Below are positions 61,630-64,000 of a stretch of DNA of 64,000 nucleotides, piece by piece; position 1 is the first letter of the stretch, and every line of letters starts with the position of its first letter. This DNA comes from Hymenobacter cheonanensis (GTDB taxonomy: Bacteria; Bacteroidota; Bacteroidia; Cytophagales; Hymenobacteraceae), in assembly GCF_030581075.1 (NCBI RefSeq), contig NZ_JAUQSW010000003.1, forward strand, positions 372,001-436,000. The letters are read 5' to 3'. The translations under genes were made by a program, and so were the position numbers. The notes under the pieces are model-generated. The model saw only the letters and a list, made by a program, of their open reading frames with translations. It was not told the DNA's origin and did no database searches.

Positions 61630-61672
61630 GTATCCAAAATTTGGATACAAAGCACAAAGCATTATACCTTTG
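61630..61672 (+). promoter_or_regulatory. Complete promoter with a palindromic operator
   Basis: A 19-nt palindrome GTATCCAAAATTTGGATAC (61630-61648) contains TTTG (61640-61643) as -33. It is followed after 21 nt by TACCTTTG (61665-61672). This is the best promoter match in the window. The operator half-site GTATCCAAA also occurs at the integrase end (34945-34953). Confidence 0.75.
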
Positions 61673-61704
61673 AAACATCAAATCACCCTCACTTCTCACA
61701 CGTC

Positions 61705-62016
61705 ATGAAAAACCTCACCACCACCGCCCAGGAGCCCGCCATCCTCACCGCCAACACCTACTTCTGGTCGCCCGCCAGCTCGGCCACCGGCCGTCGTAGC
61801 AACGAAGCCAAGCGCGTAGGCGAAGTAGCCGCCTGGCTGCTGAGCCTCGGCCTGACCCTGAAAATGAACGAGAACGGCACCCTCTCGGCCACCAACGGCA
61901 CCATCGACGTGCACTTCAGCTACTCGGAGTCGTGCAGCATCGTGCGCAAATCGCTCTCGGTGAGCCGTAACGGCAAGAACAGCAACATTACGGCCCTGCG
62001 CAAGCTGGCTGCCTAG
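61705..62016 (+). CDS. Hypothetical prophage protein
   Basis: A 103-aa protein beginning with Thr/Ser-rich sequence. A complete promoter/operator and the CACTTCTCACAC motif lie directly upstream. It heads the last operon of the window. Confidence 0.62.
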   Translation: MKNLTTTAQEPAILTANTYFWSPASSATGRRSNEAKRVGEVAAWLLSLGLTLKMNENGTLSATNGTIDVHFSYSESCSIVRKSLSVSRNGKNSNITALRKLAA

Positions 62017-62088
62017 TTGCCCCCTCTTAATCGGACTGTTGGAATCCCGGCCCCGGCCGGGCTTTATCCACCTCAAATACATTTGGTT

Positions 62089-62526
62089 ATGTGGTCGTCT
62101 AACCCCGCCATCTTCATTTTTGCCAATCCGGTGCCAGGCCTGGCGCCGCTGGCGCTCTACCAGCACCAGCGCGGCTCGTGCCCCGACGTGGTGAAGCAGT
62201 TCGCTCTTGCGCACCAGGCCCTCGCCCCCGGCGCCGACCTGGGCGAAACCATCTACCAGATGAGCGACTACCTGGAGGAGCTGTTTTCGGACGGCAGCGC
62301 AGATTTTGGCGAGCGCTACCGCTACCTCTACGATGCGGCCACCGACGTGCTGGTGGTGCGGCGCCGCAAGTCGCCGAGCGATAAGCTTGGCGTATATGAC
62401 CGCAAGGCCACCTTCGGCGGCTGGCAGGCCCTGAACCTGCCCCCGCCCGTGCCCGCGACGTGGCACGAGGAGTTCAGCGGCTCGCTGGCCGACTTCTTGG
62501 CTACCTACCTGCCCAGCAACTGGTAG
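62089..62526 (+). CDS. Hypothetical prophage protein
   Basis: A 145-aa soluble protein (LGETIYQMSDYLEELFSDGS). The 72-nt gap before it has the motif AATCGGACT (62029-62037) and a CCCGGCC/GGCCGGG hairpin. Unknown family. Confidence 0.58.
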   Translation: MWSSNPAIFIFANPVPGLAPLALYQHQRGSCPDVVKQFALAHQALAPGADLGETIYQMSDYLEELFSDGSADFGERYRYLYDAATDVLVVRRRKSPSDKLGVYDRKATFGGWQALNLPPPVPATWHEEFSGSLADFLATYLPSNW

Positions 62527-62572
62527 GCATTTTTCAATCGGACTAGGTGGAATTCAGGCAAGTGTCCTGAAA

Positions 62573-63076
62573 ATGAACCTCCAACGCGCAAAGCGCACCC
62601 GCATTATGGCTACCGAAGCCACCCCTAATCCCACCCTTATCACGCTGCAGCCCGCTGCCTCGTACCTGCCCGGCACGCTGGGCTGGGTGCAGCAGAAGCT
62701 GCAAACGGTGCAGCTGCAAGTGCGGCCGACCAGCAGCGCCCACCCCCTGCCCGCGCTGTTCTACGGCTTTGGTGCCGGCAGCCACTGCTCGGCTATGCTG
62801 GCGTGCCTCGGCCAGGCCCCCACCGGCGACTACCGCCGTAACTACGCTACCCACCGGGCGCCTACGGCATTGGTAGCCGACCGCGTGTACGCGCTGTTTC
62901 CGCAGGCATCGCGTGAGCAGCACGGCATGTTTGACTACCTGACCGAACCGGCCCGCGAGCTGGTGCAGGGCTTTATTGAATCGGCCATCGCGGCGTTCCG
63001 TGAGGCGCTGGCCAACGACGATGACGTGGCGTGGCTCGCCTTCCGCGTCGAGTTTGAGCCGCGAAAAGCTGCCTAA
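62573..63076 (+). CDS. Hypothetical prophage protein
   Basis: A 167-aa protein, beta first half, helical second half (ARELVQGFIESAIAAFREAL). An alternative ATG at 62606 (MATEATPNP) is possible. AATCGGACT (62536-62544) lies upstream. Followed by a strong terminator. Confidence 0.58.
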   Translation: MNLQRAKRTRIMATEATPNPTLITLQPAASYLPGTLGWVQQKLQTVQLQVRPTSSAHPLPALFYGFGAGSHCSAMLACLGQAPTGDYRRNYATHRAPTALVADRVYALFPQASREQHGMFDYLTEPARELVQGFIESAIAAFREALANDDDVAWLAFRVEFEPRKAA

Positions 63077-63080
63077 AAGA

Positions 63081-63113
63081 ATAGGCCCGCCCGAATTTTT
63101 CGGGCGGGCCTAT
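63081..63113 (+). terminator. Perfect 15-bp hairpin terminator
   Basis: ATAGGCCCGCCCGAA pairs exactly with TTCGGGCGGGCCTAT around TTT. It separates the cas6-like transcript from the upstream genes, or attenuates it. Confidence 0.8.
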
Positions 63114-63178
63114 CTTGCGTGGGGCCTAAAACCCAACTGGCCGCACATTTTTCAATCCCGCCTGTCGCAGTCCGATTC

Positions 63179-63568
63179 ATGAGTTGGTCAGACAATATAC
63201 ACCCGTTTATGTACATTTTAGAAAGCCCCGATGGCACCTTCTCCCACCCCGACTGGCAGCCGCGCCAGGTAACCGATACCGACTGGAACACCGTTTCGGT
63301 GCCGAACGAGCACCGGCCAGGCCACTATGTAGAGCTACAACGGCACAACGTGCGCGTGCAGGACGATGCGGTGTATTTCGCCAGTGCCACCCCGCCGAGC
63401 ATCGACGGCCAGCCGCTGGCCACGTTTCCGACGCACGAAGAGCTGGGCCAGTATCTGTTTGCGGGCCACACCATCAGCCCCGGCCCGGCCGGGCCTGAAA
63501 AGTCGGCGCCGGTGGCCGAGTGCAAGTTTTGGCTTCTACTCGATAAGCCGGTGGGCCGCGATAACTAA
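63179..63568 (+). CDS. Hypothetical protein coupled to the cas6-like gene
   Basis: A 129-aa soluble protein. Its TAA overlaps the cas6-like ATG (TAATG), so the two are translated together. Directly before its ATG lie CATTTTTCAATC (63146-63157) and the inverted AGTCCGATT (63169-63177), copies of motifs upstream of 62573. No family recognised. Confidence 0.6.
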   Translation: MSWSDNIHPFMYILESPDGTFSHPDWQPRQVTDTDWNTVSVPNEHRPGHYVELQRHNVRVQDDAVYFASATPPSIDGQPLATFPTHEELGQYLFAGHTISPGPAGPEKSAPVAECKFWLLLDKPVGRDN

Positions 63569-64000
63569 TGCGCATCCGCTTCAAATTTGCCTCCAAAGGT
63601 GGGCTTATTCCGTTTGCCTACCAGGATGCGTTGCGCAGCGTGTTGCACCGCTGGCTGGGCGAGCGCAACCTGTGGCACGGCCAGGTGCGCTCAAAATTCG
63701 GTTTTTCTAACCTGCTGAACCTGCGCTCTGTTGGCCGCCACGGCCTGCGGCTACGGCACGGCGCACAAACTGTAGACTGGATAGTCGGCTTTTATGACCC
63801 GGTGCCCGCGCGCCAGATGCTGGAGCGCGGCATTGAGCTACGCTACGGTTTCGGCGACCTCAACCTGGTGGAGGTGCAGCTGGAGGCCGAGCCGCTGGCG
63901 CTGCCGCATGAGCTGCGGGTGCTCTCGCCGGTACTGGTAAAAACACTGGCTGGCAATGATACGCCGCATGGCCTGGGCCGCTGGGACCACCTGCTGCCAT
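63568..64000 (+). CDS. cas6: CRISPR-associated endoribonuclease Cas6-like protein (cut by window edge)
   Basis: The first 144 residues are visible. The pattern fits the first RAMP (ferredoxin-like) domain of Cas6 and the start of the second: MRIRFKFASKGGLIPFAYQD, then SKFGFSNLL, DWIVGFYDP and LRVLSPVLVK. In known Cas6 these positions read as xPxNYQxxLxS, FxLFTFSxL and LSPIVV. Cas6 cuts CRISPR precursor RNA. The C-terminal glycine-rich loop and any catalytic histidine lie beyond the edge. It is coupled to a prophage gene and no CRISPR array or other cas gene is in the window. Confidence 0.7.
   Translation, partial: MRIRFKFASKGGLIPFAYQDALRSVLHRWLGERNLWHGQVRSKFGFSNLLNLRSVGRHGLRLRHGAQTVDWIVGFYDPVPARQMLERGIELRYGFGDLNLVEVQLEAEPLALPHELRVLSPVLVKTLAGNDTPHGLGRWDHLLP

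Larger units (their letters stand above)
34925..64000. mobile_element. Prophage, left end to window edge (incomplete)
   Basis: Order from the left is tyrosine integrase, secreted DUF4468 protein, repressor and operators, early genes, primase, serine recombinase, tail or receptor-binding proteins, capsid protease, scaffold, major capsid, ncRNA, ParB-like protein plus glycosyltransferase, small genes and cas6-like. The left end is placed just after the terminator at 34918, next to an inverted repeat that may be the att region. Terminase, portal, tape measure and lysis genes are not recognised, so a large part lies to the right of 64000. Genes are tightly packed with ATGA/TAATG overlaps. Confidence 0.85.

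Noticed and set aside
34925..64000. A CRISPR array to go with the Cas6-like gene
   Set aside because: No series of regularly spaced direct repeats of 25-37 bp was seen anywhere in the window. The leader motifs at 62029-63177 are too few and too irregular.

Overview
The window looks like a Hymenobacter-type chromosome (Bacteroidota, Cytophagales). It is GC-rich. It has a T9SS type A sorting domain, Bacteroidota-style -7 promoter elements (TAnnTTTG, usually TACCTTTG), a DUF4468 protein and a DUF6428 arsenic-operon protein, and few Shine-Dalgarno sequences. The call rests on reading families and motifs by eye; no database search was run.

Host part (1 to about 34,920). The left edge cuts a multi-PAS sensor histidine kinase. 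Then come a CcmF/CcsA-type haem lyase, a large T9SS-exported adhesin-like protein, a DUF2520 dehydrogenase, a [2Fe-2S] ferredoxin with IscX, a cold-shock protein, a UbiA-type prenyltransferase and an outer-membrane barrel. At 11.7-15.6 kb a compact cluster (GT2 glycosyltransferase, NodS-like methyltransferase, PIG-L deacetylase, acyl-CoA dehydrogenase-like protein) looks like an uncharacterised Nod-factor-like glycoconjugate pathway. After purH comes mreBCD, split by a perfect 38-bp inverted repeat. A five-gene arsenic operon (arsR, DUF6428, ArsN-like acetyltransferase, AqpS-like channel, arsC) has no visible ArsB/Acr3 pump. Next are a 2,090-aa alpha-2-macroglobulin with a CSEQ thioester, a secreted Lys/Arg/Ala-rich protein, a ferredoxin plus ferredoxin-NADP reductase pair, a lipoprotein endonuclease, an ECF sigma factor and an SGNH hydrolase broken by one stop codon.

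Prophage (about 34,930 to beyond 64,000). It begins with a leftward tyrosine integrase next to an att-like inverted repeat, a DUF4468 secreted protein and a repressor with its operators. A rightward run of small early genes leads to a Zn-less CHC2/Toprim primase and a serine recombinase. Tail or receptor-binding genes follow (46.3-54.1 kb), then capsid protease, scaffold and major capsid protein (54.2-56.7 kb). Past the capsid lie a highly structured, promoter-fitted candidate ncRNA (57,848-57,965), a 59-aa lipoprotein, and a ParB-like protein overlapping a TET-associated-type glycosyltransferase, which suggests DNA base hypermodification. The window ends inside a gene that reads as CRISPR endoribonuclease Cas6, translationally coupled to a small prophage gene. 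Terminase, portal and tape measure are not in the window, so the prophage must continue to the right.

The best candidates for something undescribed are the 118-nt structured RNA, the Cas6 in a prophage operon with its repeated leader motifs, the ParB-glycosyltransferase pair, and the NodS/PIG-L/GT2/acyl-CoA dehydrogenase cluster.
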